Source: Funneliformis mosseae
Taxonomy: Eukaryota; Glomeromycota; Glomeromycetes; Glomerales; Glomeraceae
Length of the DNA: 22,343 bases
Direction of reading: 5' to 3'
Assembly (NCBI GenBank): GCA_910592005.1
Contig: CAJVPP010001152.1
Location: 1-22,343 of the forward strand
The notes beneath the pieces are model-generated. The model did not search any database, was not told the origin of the DNA, and saw only the letters and a list, made by a program, of their open reading frames with translations. This document shows positions 1-11,264 of this stretch, one piece after another (within the stretch, counting starts at the first letter, position 1; each line of letters starts with the position of its first letter). Position numbers and translations under genes: made by a program.

Positions 1-68
1 TAAACAAACCAAACACGCATTTATTTGGTTTGATTCAAGTAAACAAAGGTCCGAACATCACATGACCG

Positions 69-159
69 AAGTATTATACAGTCACGTGACGTAATCGGTA
101 TGAAATAGCCCCTGAAAGATGGCGTTCGGAGACTTTTGGCGGGGGTCTGTATTATACTT
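69..159. other. GC-richer island with CACGTG/CRE-like sites between inverted ends
   Basis: About 90 bp that is far richer in G+C than the surrounding DNA. It contains the 10-bp palindrome GTCACGTGAC (81-90), which includes an E-box CACGTG, overlapped by TGACGTAA (87-94), which resembles a CRE/ATF site. It is bounded by an inverted repeat: AAGTATTATACAG at 69-81 and CTGTATTATACTT at 147-159, one mismatch. This could be the promoter or 5' end of a gene lying left of the window, or a tiny TA-flanked mobile element (TA-CAG...CTG-TA). The sequence alone does not decide. I found no convincing reading frame in it. Confidence 0.35.
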
Positions 160-1700
160 ATTATTACTGTTTATATGTTATAATAGAAAAATGATAATAA
201 AGATATATTATGTATATTTTATTAAAAAATTTATAGGTTTATTCTATAATTCATTTTTTTATTAATACAAATTTTATTATTATGATATTTTTGTTTATAC
301 AACTTATATTTATATTAAATCTTAATATTATTAGACTATTTTAAGGTATTTCTAACTCTCTTTGATTTAGAATATTTCTTTTACATTTAATAAGATTTTG
401 AATATTTATAAAATTACTATTATTATTATTATTATTTATATTACTATATCTATTAATAACCTTTTATAATTATCTTTTTTGAATTGATAAAAAAATCAAG
501 AAGTTTATATAAGTATCTTTATTATTCTCTTCAATAGTATTATAAAAAAAATTAAGATTTTAAATTTATATATTTTGCTATTTATTGATTTTAGAAATAT
601 AAAAATATAATTAGTTAATAAATCTTAATAAAATAAATCTAATAAACTAAATACTTAGTTTTTTAAAATCATTAAATAATAAGTTATTTTAAAAAATTGA
701 AAATTAATAAATATTAAAATTTATTAATTTTAAAAAATTAAAAATATTATTATTAAATATATATTTTAACATAATAAATTTAATAAATTTTATTTCATTT
801 TTATGATTAATAGATATAATTTTTTCTATAATATTTTACAACTAAATTTATACTCATATTTTAAAAGATAAATTTGACAATTATTTAATTAAATATAAAT
901 ATAAATCTATTATAAAATTTTATATTTATTCATCAATTTATATAAAAAAAGAGAAATTAAAAATAATGCTAAAACTTTATAAATAATTATATTAAAAAAA
1001 ATTTTTTATATATTATTGAAATATTTATTAAAACTAATATTTCACTTAAAAAATTAATAAACTTAAATTCTTTTTAATTATTATAATTATAATAATTTCT
1101 TTATTTATATTATATATATTTATTTATTTATAATTAAAAATAAAAAAAATAGCTATTATTAAATAAATTAATAAATAAATTAGTTAATTAAAAAATTTCT
1201 ATATTATAGAAAATATAAATTAAATAATAATTATATAAGTTTTATTAATATTATTTATTCTTATAAGATTCTTTTTACTAATTTAATATTGTATTAATAA
1301 TATTATATTATATATAAAAAAAGTATTTATTAATATTTTATATTTTATTAATATTACACTTATTTTATAATATATAGTTTGATTATGCTTATAACTTATT
1401 AGTAAATTTGAATATATTTTAAATATTTTAAAAATATATTCTTTATTTATATATTTAGTAATAAAAAAGAATTGAAAAATCATTAATTACTAAAATATTA
1501 AAATTAAAAATTTTTGATTTTTATTTAAATTTTAAAATAAAAAATCTGATTATTACTCTTTTTGTTACTTTAAAAATTAAATAAATATATTTTATAAAAT
1601 GTAATAAATCCATTATTTAGTATAAAAATAACATAATTATTATTAAAATTACGAATATGTTACTTTAATTTACTGAAACTTTTAAAATAGTATTAAAACA
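160..1700. other. AT-rich gene-free stretch
   Basis: Almost pure A/T sequence with frequent stops in all frames. I see no gene, RNA gene or complete mobile element. It includes an (ATT)n microsatellite near 417-436 and one copy of a dispersed repeat (538-652, listed separately). The short frames here are what AT-rich DNA gives by chance. Confidence 0.6.
538..652. repeat. Dispersed AT-rich repeat, copy 1
   Basis: This ~115-bp segment recurs in direct orientation at 16410-16526 with only a handful of differences, for example TTTATTGATTTTAG here against TCTATTGATCTCAG there, and AATAAAATAA against AATAAGATAA. The shared stretch contains the recognisable core TATATTTTGCTAT. Most differences are transitions. 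Such similarity over more than 100 bp is unlikely by composition alone, so this is probably a fragment of a repeat family. No coding potential is visible. Confidence 0.55.
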
Positions 1701-1706
1701 TATATG

Positions 1707-1859
1707 GGACCTTTGCAATAGAAAAGGGGAAAACGGCCGGAAAAATAAAAAATGAGTTGATGCTAAATCTGAACATATTTTGACCTAAAAATCATATTTG
1801 GCATATAAAAGTAAAATTTATTTTTCCGGCCGTTTCCCCCTTTTCTATTGCAAAGGTCC
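1707..1859. mobile_element. MITE with near-perfect 43-bp terminal inverted repeats
   Basis: A 153-bp element. Its first 43 bp (1707-1749, starting GGACCTTTGCAATAG) and last 43 bp (1817-1859, ending CTATTGCAAAGGTCC) are inverted copies with one mismatch in the G-run. The ends hold a GGCCGG/CCGGCC block in otherwise AT-rich DNA. The interior is AT-rich and non-coding. Both flanks read ATATAT next to a single G. ATATAT is palindromic, so the exact target duplication cannot be separated from the ends. This is a non-autonomous DNA transposon derivative of unknown superfamily. Confidence 0.8.
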
Positions 1860-1984
1860 GATATATTTATTTTGCTTATTATTATTCAATGCAATTAAAA
1901 TATTCTAATCCCTAATTTATCTAATTATTTTAAACATATTTTTGCTAATTATAATCTAATTTTAGAATTTCAAATTTATGATAA

Positions 1985-2149
1985 CTGAATAATGCAATAG
2001 AATAAAAATGAGTTAATAAATCTGAAAATACTTTAACCTAAATTATATTTTGGTATACGGCAGTATTCCCCTTTTTCATATTTCTTATCATTGTTCATAA
2101 TTACATAGTATTTTAGTTTAATTATTAAAAAGTAGTATTGCAAATGTCC
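1985..2149. mobile_element. Eroded second copy of the same MITE
   Basis: The interior from GCAATAGAA (1994) through AAAATGAGTT, AAATCTGAAAAT, TTTAACCTAAA and TTTTGGTATA to ATTCCCCTTTTTC (~2079) follows the interior of the element at 1707-1859 with small gaps. The sequence TATTGCAAATGTCC (2136-2149) matches its right end. The long GC-rich inverted arms have been lost or mutated. It is an older copy of the same family, about 125 bp downstream of the better-preserved one. Confidence 0.55.
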
Positions 2150-2697
2150 AATTTATTGTGATTTGGTAAAAATTTTTGAAAAGGATGATTTGGGTTTAAA
2201 TCATATTGGAATTCTTTCAAGAGTAGCATATTTTTTATTTTGTCATTGTACGAACCGTGGGGCTTTACTATTCTTTTATTTGTCTAATAATAAAATCATC
2301 GGAAAAAGTTTGTTGTGTAATCATTTATTGTTTATATTCTGGTTAGATTTTTCTCAGTAAATATAGAAGCTTGTGACGAAATATTATTCATTTTCCGAAA
2401 TACAAACTTGAGACAAATAAATTCTTGCGACTTTACCCTTGAAAAATTCGACATTTTTCTTTCTTAGTTTACTGTTATCTGGCATACTTTTAAATGCACC
2501 AATAACAAATAGATTAACATTAACCATTTCAAGATACTTGATTTTCTTGTTTATCATCTTTGTAAAAGTATTTGTACCAAAATGGAATTATATAACTGTT
2601 CAAAAATATTTAAAAAAACTTTGCCTATTGTACCTGCATATACAAACGAAATATATCATGACAAATGCGTGACAAGAGTTTCACATAATATTAATTT

Positions 2698-2703
2698 CAC
2701 GTG
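2698..2703 (+). promoter_or_regulatory. E-box CACGTG upstream of the acyl-CoA synthetase
   Basis: A perfect CACGTG palindrome lies 92 bp before the start codon of the acyl-CoA synthetase gene and 32 bp before its TATA-like box. CACGTG is bound by bHLH factors in fungi. That it acts here is an inference from position only. The rest of 2150-2697 carries short, unconvincing frames and no other feature I can support. Confidence 0.4.
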
Positions 2704-2734
2704 GCGTATTTAATAATCCGATGCCTGCATACGC

Positions 2735-2742
2735 TATAAAAA
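2735..2742 (+). promoter_or_regulatory. TATA-like box of the acyl-CoA synthetase gene
   Basis: TATAAAAA lies about 48-55 bp before the ATG at 2790, in a slightly GC-richer stretch than the surrounding intergenic DNA. The close spacing implies a short 5' leader if it is used. Confidence 0.45.
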
Positions 2743-2789
2743 TTTACACAATTCGTTGAACAAATTTCTCTACTTGAAAATTTGGAATA

Positions 2790-5213
2790 ATGGAGAAACA
2801 ATACAGCATTCCATTTGGCCCTGAAACTGAAGGAGAAACTCGTAGTCGTCGTTCTATTCTTTCTCCTAATGAACTTTTGAAAACTCCTGTTGAAGGTGTT
2901 TATACCCTTTACGACGTCTTTCAGTACGGCGTCAAGACTCACGGAACCAAAAATGCATTTGGAACTAGAAAACTGGAAAATATTATTGAAGAAGAAAAAG
3001 AAGTTATTAAGATAGTAAACGGAGAAGAAAAAAAAGAAGTTAAAAAATGGAAATATTTCCAGCTATCTGGTTATAATTGGTTAAGTTACGAGGAAGCTGC
3101 AAAGGTAGCTTCACAAATTGGTGCTGGATTAGTAAAATTGGGCCTTGAAAAAAATGCCAAGATAACAATTTTCGCTGCAACTAGGTACACATAAATCTTT
3201 TTCTTAATGCATCCACGCGTATAATTTATAATTTTTACATAATTCCTAAAATTATTTAAATTTTCTTAGCGCTAATTGGTTACTCGTAACGCATGGTAAT
3301 ATTTTTTGATGAAAATTCTTTTCTTCATTTCTCCGACTAATTTTGTATTATGATCGATTTTACCTATTCATTAGGCTGTTTCACCCAGGCGATGACCATT
3401 GTTACTGCGTATGATACTCTTGGTGAAGAAGGACTAATCCACTCAATGAATGAGACTGAGGTTCAGGCCTTGTATACCAATGCTGATTTACTTCCCATGA
3501 TAAAAAAGGTTGCAGGAAAGTGTCTTAAACTTGAGCATGTGATCTATGACGGTGAAGCCAATGGAAAGATTTTGGATGAGCTAAAGGATGAATATCCTAA
3601 ACTCAAACTTTACACGTTAGATGAATTAAAGCAATTGGGTAAAGATAATCCATTAGATTCAAATCCTCCATCACCAGATGACTTTTGTTGTATTATGTAC
3701 ACTTCTGGAAGTACGGGAAACCCAAAAGGTGTTTTATTAACCCATTCAAACTTAGTAGCTGCAAGTAAGTAAACATTCGTATGATTGATATGGTATTCGT
3801 AAATTTATATAACATATCACTAAAATTTTCTATCTTACAGTTGCTGGTATTAATAAACTGCTTCAAACTATTATTCTACCTGATGACACTTTGCTCGCTT
3901 ATCTTCCCCTTGCGCACGTTCTTGAATTTACCGTGGAACATGTGTGCCTATTCTGGGGTGTGTCATTGGGTTATGGTACCGTACGTACATTAACTGACGC
4001 GTCAGTGCGTAACTGTCTTGGAGATATACGTGAAATGAAACCGTCCCTAATGACAGGTGTACCAGCTGTGTGGGAATCTATTAGAAAAGGAGTTCTATCA
4101 AAGGTTAATGCCGGAAGTCCAACGATACAAAGGGTTTTTAATGCCGCATTTAAGGCAAAAGGTTGGTTAATGAACAAAGGTTTACCAACCAAACCTTTGG
4201 ATATTGCAGTATTCAATAAAATTAGACAACAAACTGGTGGTAGATTAAGATATGCTTTATCTGGTGGTGCTCCAATTTCTAAAGAAACACAAGAATTTCT
4301 GTCCATCACTTTGTGCCCAATTTTGCAGGGTTATGGCATGACCGAGTCTTGTGGGTAAGTAGCATAGCAAGCAGTTCCGGAAAATTTTTTATTTAATAAT
4401 TAATACATTCATTTCATTACACGTTTAGTATGTGCGCAGTTATGCCCCCTGATCAGTTTGAATACGGAAGTGTAGGTTCGCCAGTGCCTTGTTTGGAAAT
4501 TAAATTAGTTGATGTATCAGAAGCAGGCTACAAATCCACAAATACTCCAAATCCTCAAGGTGAAATTTGGGTTCGTGGACCTGTTATCGCTAAAGGTTAT
4601 TATAAAAATGAAAGTCTAACTAAAGAAACAATAACTGATGATGGTTGGCTTCAGACTGGTGACATTGGAGAATGGCGTCAAAATGGTACTTTAGCGATTA
4701 TTGACCGCAAGAAAAATTTAGTAAAGCTTTCTCATGGTGAATATATCGCTCTTGAAAAACTTGAATCTGTCTATAAATCAACAGTTTACGTGTCCAATAT
4801 CTGTGTTTGTGCAGATTCATTTCAATCTCGCCCAGTTGCTTTAATATGTCCTGTTGAAGATCGTCTTCGTGAAGTTGCAAAGGAAAAGAATTTGGGTAAT
4901 TTGGATTTTGAACAATTGTGTGCACATAAAGATATAAATTCTGCCGTTCTTCAAGCTTGCCTTGCACTAGCAAAAAAATCAGACTTTAAACCTGCAGAAT
5001 TATTATCTGCTATTGCATTAGTACCCGATGAATGGACTGCTCAAAATGTAAGAATATTTAATTTATTAAATGATTTTTCATTGGTATACTAATGTTTGAT
5101 AATTTTTTTTTTTTCCGCAGGGTCTTTTAACTGCTGCTCAGAAAATTAAACGTAAAGATCTCCAAGACAAATATAAAGCAGAAATAGATCGAATGTACGG
5201 AAAATCATCATAA
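2790..5213 (+). CDS. FAA1: Long-chain fatty acid--CoA ligase (acyl-CoA synthetase)
   Basis: Activates long-chain fatty acids to acyl-CoA through an acyl-adenylate, feeding lipid synthesis and beta-oxidation; homologues act at the ER, lipid droplets or plasma membrane. Deduced exons are 2790-3184, 3270-3295, 3375-3764, 3841-4354, 4429-5047 and 5121-5213. All introns are GT-AG, 73-85 nt, and phases agree throughout. The product is 678 residues, close to the ~700 of yeast Faa1/Faa4. The AMP/P-loop motif YTSGSTGNPKG lies at about residues 249-259, GYGMTE at 434-439, TGD at 518-520, and the fatty-acyl-CoA synthetase signature starting DRKKNLVKLSHGEY at 534. Exon 2 is a 26-nt microexon that restores SANWL before the conserved GCFTQAMT region. 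No signal peptide is apparent. The start is the first ATG after the TATA-like box and gives a usual-length N-terminus. Family assignment is secure; the choice among yeast FAA paralogues is not. Confidence 0.93.
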
Positions 5214-5387
5214 AATTTAAATAATTTATTACTTAAATAGGATGCTGTTATATAAAAGTAACCAGGATATTAGCAATTAAACTTTTAACTGAATTAACTA
5301 TATATAATTTATCTATGGCTGATTAGCATAAAAGAATAAGATATTAATATTAAATGTATAATCATCCTTATTTTATTATTTTATTAA

Positions 5388-5426
<39 letters not shown>

Positions 5427-6181
5427 ATTTATTTTCATTCATTTTGTGTATTTCAAAAAAAAATATAATTTTAGTAAAGCGCAGTATTTTGTACATTTAT
5501 ATGTGATAATGAAAATCACAACGTTTGATTTAAAAAAGATTATATAATTTAAACCTTCGCCATTCAGATCTATAGAACGACCAATCTATATTTTTATTTT
5601 TATTTTTATTTTATTTGTAAATTTTTCACGGCTCTGTCCTTTACTGTCAATAGGTAATTACGCTTTTTGTAACTTTAATAATTTAGATCTATTGATTACT
5701 AAACCATGTGGTCGATTTTTCAGTGTTTGTCTAACAAAGATGTCATTTATTTTGTAAGAGTATTATTTACTATTAAAAAAGAAAAAAAAAAATAAGTTTT
5801 TACAATCGAGCAATGATTTGCTTATCATAACTATAATAAAGAAAAATATAGATTCAAGGATTTGTGAGGCGGCAAATACTGTTAAACTTATACTTGTTAA
5901 GCCATTAAATAATCTAATATCAAGAAATTATTATAACTTGAAAATCTAACTTCACGTTTTTCTGCTTCTTCAACTCGCAGGTTTTTTGAAATTACTTGCA
6001 AACCCGTTTTATTATTACACGAGAGAATTAAAAATAGTTTATTTATTCCTTACTGAAAACTTTTAACTCGAAAGTACGGTCAAACTTAAAAAGTATATAT
6101 GATGATTTTATCATAATTATTATAAACTTCAAATGAAATGAAATTAATATATATGGCACTCTTTGTATTATGATTTCATAG
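5214..6181. other. Intergenic region with A34 tract
   Basis: Holds the 3' untranslated region of the acyl-CoA synthetase gene and the upstream region of the Set3-like gene. A run of 34 adenines lies at 5390-5423, preceded by AT-rich sequence that could supply the polyadenylation signal. T-rich pentamer repeats (TATTTTTATTTTT) lie near 5588-5612. An ATG at 5704 opens 16 codons that end at a GTAAGA donor (5753). This could be an upstream exon of the next gene but is unproven. No RNA gene was recognised. Confidence 0.5.
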
Positions 6182-9100
6182 ATGACAAGCGAAAGAGGGA
6201 TAGATAGCGAGGATCCAGAAATACTTGATAATCTAGAGGACACGGAAGAAATAAAATGTATTTGTGATAATTCTGACGATGATGGATATACCATTCAATG
6301 CGATTATTGCTTTACTTGGCAACATGTTGGGTGTATGAGAGTTGATCCTAAAGTTGAGGATTACAAGTGCCATATTTGTTCTAATAGAAAAGTAGAAAAA
6401 TTACTAAAGGACGGTAAAAAATCCAGAAAGTATCAGAAAGGTCGCCGCGAAAGTGAATCGGGAATATATCCTCTTTCTGCTTCACAAATGGACGAGTCAA
6501 GCACCACAGGCATACCTAATACAAAATCACGTAATAAGTCCGATCCACCATTCATTGCGAAGGACCGCCAATCAAGTTCTTATTCCAAGGATTATGAAAC
6601 CATAGATAAAAATGTCATCGCATCGAAAGCAGTGGAAGAACTTTTCCCCAAAATTTATTCACAATATCAAGCTCAACACAGAAAAAGATCCATGTCACTT
6701 TCATCCTCTTCGAAGATAGACAATGAAAATATTCGCGATGATAATCAGGAATCGTCATCTGTTCGATCGATGTCGCCTAGTTTGGAAATTGGCAATCCAT
6801 GCAGGATGGAAAAGGAATCTTTAGCTCGACCACTAATGAAAACTATTGTTAAACAGATTAGCCAATCCCGGTCGAAAATGCTAAAAAAGCATTTAAATTG
6901 TTACGGATTATTTGCAGAGACAAATATTTCTACCGGGCGTTTTATCGTTGAGTTCAAAGGTGAAGTCTGCTTCAAATCAGATTATAAAGCTTATGAAAGC
7001 AATCAATATTCCTTATTGGGTGTTACGCAGCCGTTTGTTCTATTCTATCCTGTATTGAACCTCTGTGTTGACGCTCGTCGATTTGGCACCGAAGCGAGAT
7101 TCATTCGTCGGTCGTGTCACCCTAATTCCGAATCTCGAACCATAGTAGTACCGGGTGGTGACGATCAACAAGTACATTTGGGAATTTTTGCTAAATCCGA
7201 AATTTTAAAAGGAAGGGAAATTACAATTGGCTGGGACTGGGAATCAAATCATATTGTTGACATCCTGATGCAAGATTCAAATTTTGAAAATGAGGATTAT
7301 GAGAATATTATCGCGAATAAAAGAGATGAAATTGGGAAAATCGCAACAGCGATTTTACGGTTAACAGAATGTGCATGTGAAAACAAGGACGATTGCATCA
7401 TTTATAAAATGCAAAGTGAAGGAAAAATATTAAGTAAATCTAGAAAAAAGAAGATAGCAATGAATGTTGAGGAGATGTTAAACGAAGGAGAAAAAGAATC
7501 GTCACCAGTAAATGATGATGATTATGAAGAAGATACGGATATACTAGTTGCATCTGGGAATGCACAGAAAAAACGGGATAATGTTGGTTTGATGCGTAAG
7601 GCTAATCGTAAAGCCAAGCCAAGTGTTGAAAAACTAAATGAATTATCACTCAATGGAAATAATAAAAACTCATTAGAAGAAAATGAAGTATCCGGCCAAA
7701 TAATACGCAAGGAGAAAAAAAAGTCGAAAGAAATAGATACGATTGCAAAGTCCGATAATATTGCTCAATCTAGTCAAAAAAGTAAAGGAAAATCGGTTAA
7801 TCGAATTCGGGAAGAGCCATCCGGAAACATCAAACGAAAATCTCTAAGTTCTCGAAAAACGGAAAAATCCACGGGCAACAAACATTCCCGTTCATCATCG
7901 ATGTCTAAAACTGGCATTTCAAAACGGAGATTGCAACACAGTGATGATGAGGAACAACATTCAGATTCATCTTTATCATCATCATTAACTAATTCCGAAA
8001 TGTCTATCGATGATGATCTAAATGTATCTATCATACAAGTAAATCCTCCTGATCGAAATAATTTAGACACGAATAATTCTAATGAACCAACTAAGGATAG
8101 TAGTAATGAGGATCAATTACCAGGTTCGCGTCAATCAAATCAACATCTTTCATAAAAAGAGCTACATATAATATTATTTATCATCTTTAACACATTTCAA
8201 CTTTTTGATGGCTTATTAATTTCATCAAATAAAATAGAAAATTCTATAGAAACTACAGGTATATGTGACATATCACAATCAAAAACCATCCTTCCGCGGC
8301 CACTTCCACCTGCGATAAGCGGAATACCTTTCAAGGACTATCTTATTCAAATGCATGAATGGAAAAAGGCTGTCGAAACAGCATCAACTTCTGCATTAGC
8401 AGGAAATTATAATAATACATCTTTGCCTACCATTCATGAGTCTAATGTAGAAACTACTTCTGAATGTGTAGAGCTAGAGAATAGTAAATCCAATGGATCT
8501 AAAAATCATTCTAACGAAATCGAAATGGATCTATTTACGGATAAAGATGAGATTGACCAAGATGAAGGATTAGTACCATTATCAACACCCATTATACCAG
8601 CAAAACGAATGGCAGTTAGTCCTAGTCCCACCCCGATTAATCAAAATGGGACAAACCTGTATATTGAGAGTGGTTCTGATGTAAAAGGAAAACGTCAAAA
8701 GATTGAAGAATTCCAACCAACTAAAGGAAAAGGAAGAGACGAAAAGGAACAAAGCGTCAAAAGTTCACAAGATATTATGACGATAATTTTGGATAATAGT
8801 GATAACGTTGAAAGTACAACCATTATTGCCCCCGGAGATTTGAAAAAGCAAGTAATGGATTCTTCAACCTCTAATAATAATGAAGGTTCGAAATCCTCAA
8901 CTTCTATGCCTAAAAAAGTAACTCTTGATGAATATCGTAGTCAAATAGCCATCACAGCTTCATTAAACAAAGAATCATGTGAGAAAAAGTCCACTACAGC
9001 AGATTCAAAACCATCAGTATCATCCGCAACAGAAAATGAAAATAACGATAATAAACTTATTGACAATAATGACACATGCTCTACAAAAGAAGGTGTGAAA

Positions 9101-10443
9101 GTTCCAGTTAAAACAAAACTTCCATGCCAAGACAAGAATAAGTTAGCAGAATCTTCTAACGATAATAGTGTGGATATCCTGAAAAAATCCATAGAACAAG
9201 TACCTAGTAATACTATTGAAGAACCTAAACAGAAGTCAAATGTAATTGAAAACAAACCGATGAATGAGCAAACCAAATCCGAGGAAGTTATGAATTTAAC
9301 CGTTAATGTGTCACCGAAATCGCCTAAAATTTTTAATATGGCAATAGATGATAATAATACCGCTAGTCAGTCTTCTATGATAAATGATGGATATTTTCCC
9401 GAGGTTGATTTACCATTTGATTTTCCTACTGCCACTTTGGATACTTCAAAAGATATCGAATACGGACGTCATACCAATTCTAGTCATTCAGATGGTTCAT
9501 ACGAAGAAATAAGAGGAAGACACTCACCTTCTTATAAAGATTATTCACCTGCTAAATCTTCTGGTAATTATAATCCTTCGTTTAATAATTTGCCCTTGGG
9601 TGATAATTCTATACAGACAAGTCCTCGAACTATGTCCCCACCACGAGCACCTCGTTTTAGTGGTGGTAGAGGAAATCGCATGCCATATAGGAGCATATCT
9701 ATGTCCCCAGGAGATCGCCGTTATCATGGCGGATATTATAACTCTTCCGCCTCCTTATCAGCTACACCGAGGCAAGGTGCACAATCTTCAATGATGTCAT
9801 CACCATTATCTTCTCCCTATGATCCGGCGAACCCAGATGGACAAAGTGCAAATATATCCAATGAACGTGATCCGGCTTTAGATAATAATGTAATAGGAAA
9901 TAATTCCGGAAGTGGGATTACAATGGAACCAAAAACGCGAGATTACGCGAGGCTTAGTGGAGATAGGTCAGATATACGTGATAGGAACTGGGGTTATAAT
10001 AATAATAATAATTATTTTAGAGATTGGCGAGAACGAGACAGAGACGATGGTAGAAAAGATTGGAATAACAAAAGATCGGATCATTATAGGGATAGAGAAT
10101 ATACTAGTTATCCTATGATGGCTACAAGGAGGCCATCAAGTGGTCCGCATCAAGATAGATACATGATAGGATCAGGTATTTATGATGGTAACATTTGTAA
10201 CGTTCCAAGTTGCACTTAATAAGTGTGTTATTTCTCTTTATTTGTAGTACCTACCGGTCCAGCTGCTGGTCCTAATCATAGTCCGTCAAATATTTCTAAA
10301 AATAATGATCCTTCGTCTTCATCAAATAATTCCTCTCAAAGATTCGTTGATGTAAGTTAAAATTCTAGGATGTTTTTTATTTTTTTCATTTATCTAAACT
10401 ATTTCATTTATTCAAATAGGATCATCGCAGAAATCGGCGTTGA
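6182..10443 (+). CDS. SET3: Set3-like PHD finger and SET domain protein
   Basis: Resembles fungal Set3 and animal MLL5/SETD5, scaffolds of histone-deacetylase complexes that read methylated H3K4. A C4HC3 PHD finger has ligands C26, C28, C40, C43, H48, C51, C63 and C66. A SET domain covers about residues 230-355, with RFIRRSCHPN at 306-315. The canonical catalytic TYDY-type motif is replaced by ITIGWDW, as expected for Set3-type domains without demonstrated methyltransferase activity. Low-complexity Ser/Lys/Asn-rich sequence follows, ending in an Arg/Asp/Gly/Tyr-rich tail. A TAA at 8153-8155 interrupts the frame, but the same frame stays open from 8156 to the next segment. An intron 8124-8258 (or 8103-8258) removes the stop in phase. 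Further introns are 10176 or 10188 to 10247, and 10352-10419. The favoured join is 6182-8123, 8259-10175, 10248-10351, 10420-10443, giving about 1328 residues. The sequence CATAG before the ATG could also be a 3' splice site. AATAAA signals lie at 10595 and 10611. Confidence 0.85.
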
Positions 10444-11255
10444 ATCTCAAACTGAGTAATTGTTTTTATTGAATATAATTGCGTTTTATGTTTAATATAT
10501 ATATACATATACTATAAAAAAAAACTACTCTTTGCCGGATCTTAGTCTTATTTTTTTCCTTTGAAAATTTAAATCGTGTAATGTATAAACTTCTAATAAA
10601 TTCTTTGTAAAATAAAATCATGAAAAATATTTATTATAACTTAATTTTCAAGCTATGCTTTATGTAATAATAGTAATTTAGACAACAGATTTCTGAAATA
10701 TGATTATACCTTAAAATATTTAGTCTTTTTTTATTTTAATAATTTAAGTAATGGTTAAATAAAATATAATAATATTTATAGATATTAAACAATCAATAAT
10801 ATAAGAAATAATAAATAGATTAATCAAAAGTTTTCTATATTAGTAAAATAAATCTTAATTGTAACTTTAACCTAATAGTAAGTATTAATAAGTTAATATT
10901 AATTAAATTAATTTAAATTATTATTTCAAAATAATTAAAAAATATTAAATTATTTAATGTGTTTTTATATTTATATTATTCATTAAAATAAAAAAATTTT
11001 ATAATAAGTTTTATAAATTGTATTATTAGAATAAATATTTATTAATTAAGCTCAAATTATTTTTTAAATTTTGTATTTTTTTATTTTTTTTAAGATATTA
11101 AATTAAAGTTTATTTTTAAATCTATTTAACTTTAACAAAATATCTAACCTTTAGTTTTGCTAATTTTTTTATTAAGATTTTAATATAATTTTATAGTTTT
11201 AATATAGTTTTACCTTTTTTTGAATTTTACAAATTTTTTTTAATATAATTTATTA
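10444..11255. other. 3' untranslated region and AT-rich intergenic DNA
   Basis: The first ~170 bp probably hold the 3' untranslated region of the Set3-like gene, with AATAAA at 10595-10600 and 10611-10616. The remainder is near-pure A/T with no reading frame, RNA gene or repeat that I can support. Confidence 0.5.
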
Positions 11256-11264
11256 AATTTTAAC

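Noticed and set aside
1283..1483. Minus-strand 66-codon frame
   Set aside because: Almost only Ile/Lys/Asn/Tyr/Phe residues, as chance gives in near-pure A/T sequence.
2163..2672. Two open frames of 65 and 77 codons upstream of the acyl-CoA synthetase
   Set aside because: AT-driven composition (Phe/Leu/Ile/Asn), no recognisable motif, no supporting splice context. The hydrophobic N-terminus of the second is expected from T-rich DNA.
3971..4973. Minus-strand frames of 91 and 112 codons within the acyl-CoA synthetase
   Set aside because: They are antisense to conserved enzyme exons and show no independent motif.
5390..5423. A34 tract as the tail of a retrotransposed copy
   Set aside because: No target duplication, reverse-transcriptase relic or truncated gene copy is visible upstream. 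A simple homopolymer after a 3' untranslated region explains it.
8153..8155. Two separate genes split at the TAA
   Set aside because: The frame is identical on both sides with no stop between, and phase-preserving splice sites are available. One spliced gene is the simpler reading, though not proven.
9545..10118. Alternative frames within the Set3-like C-terminal region
   Set aside because: They overlap the long main frame in low-complexity sequence and carry no recognisable domain.
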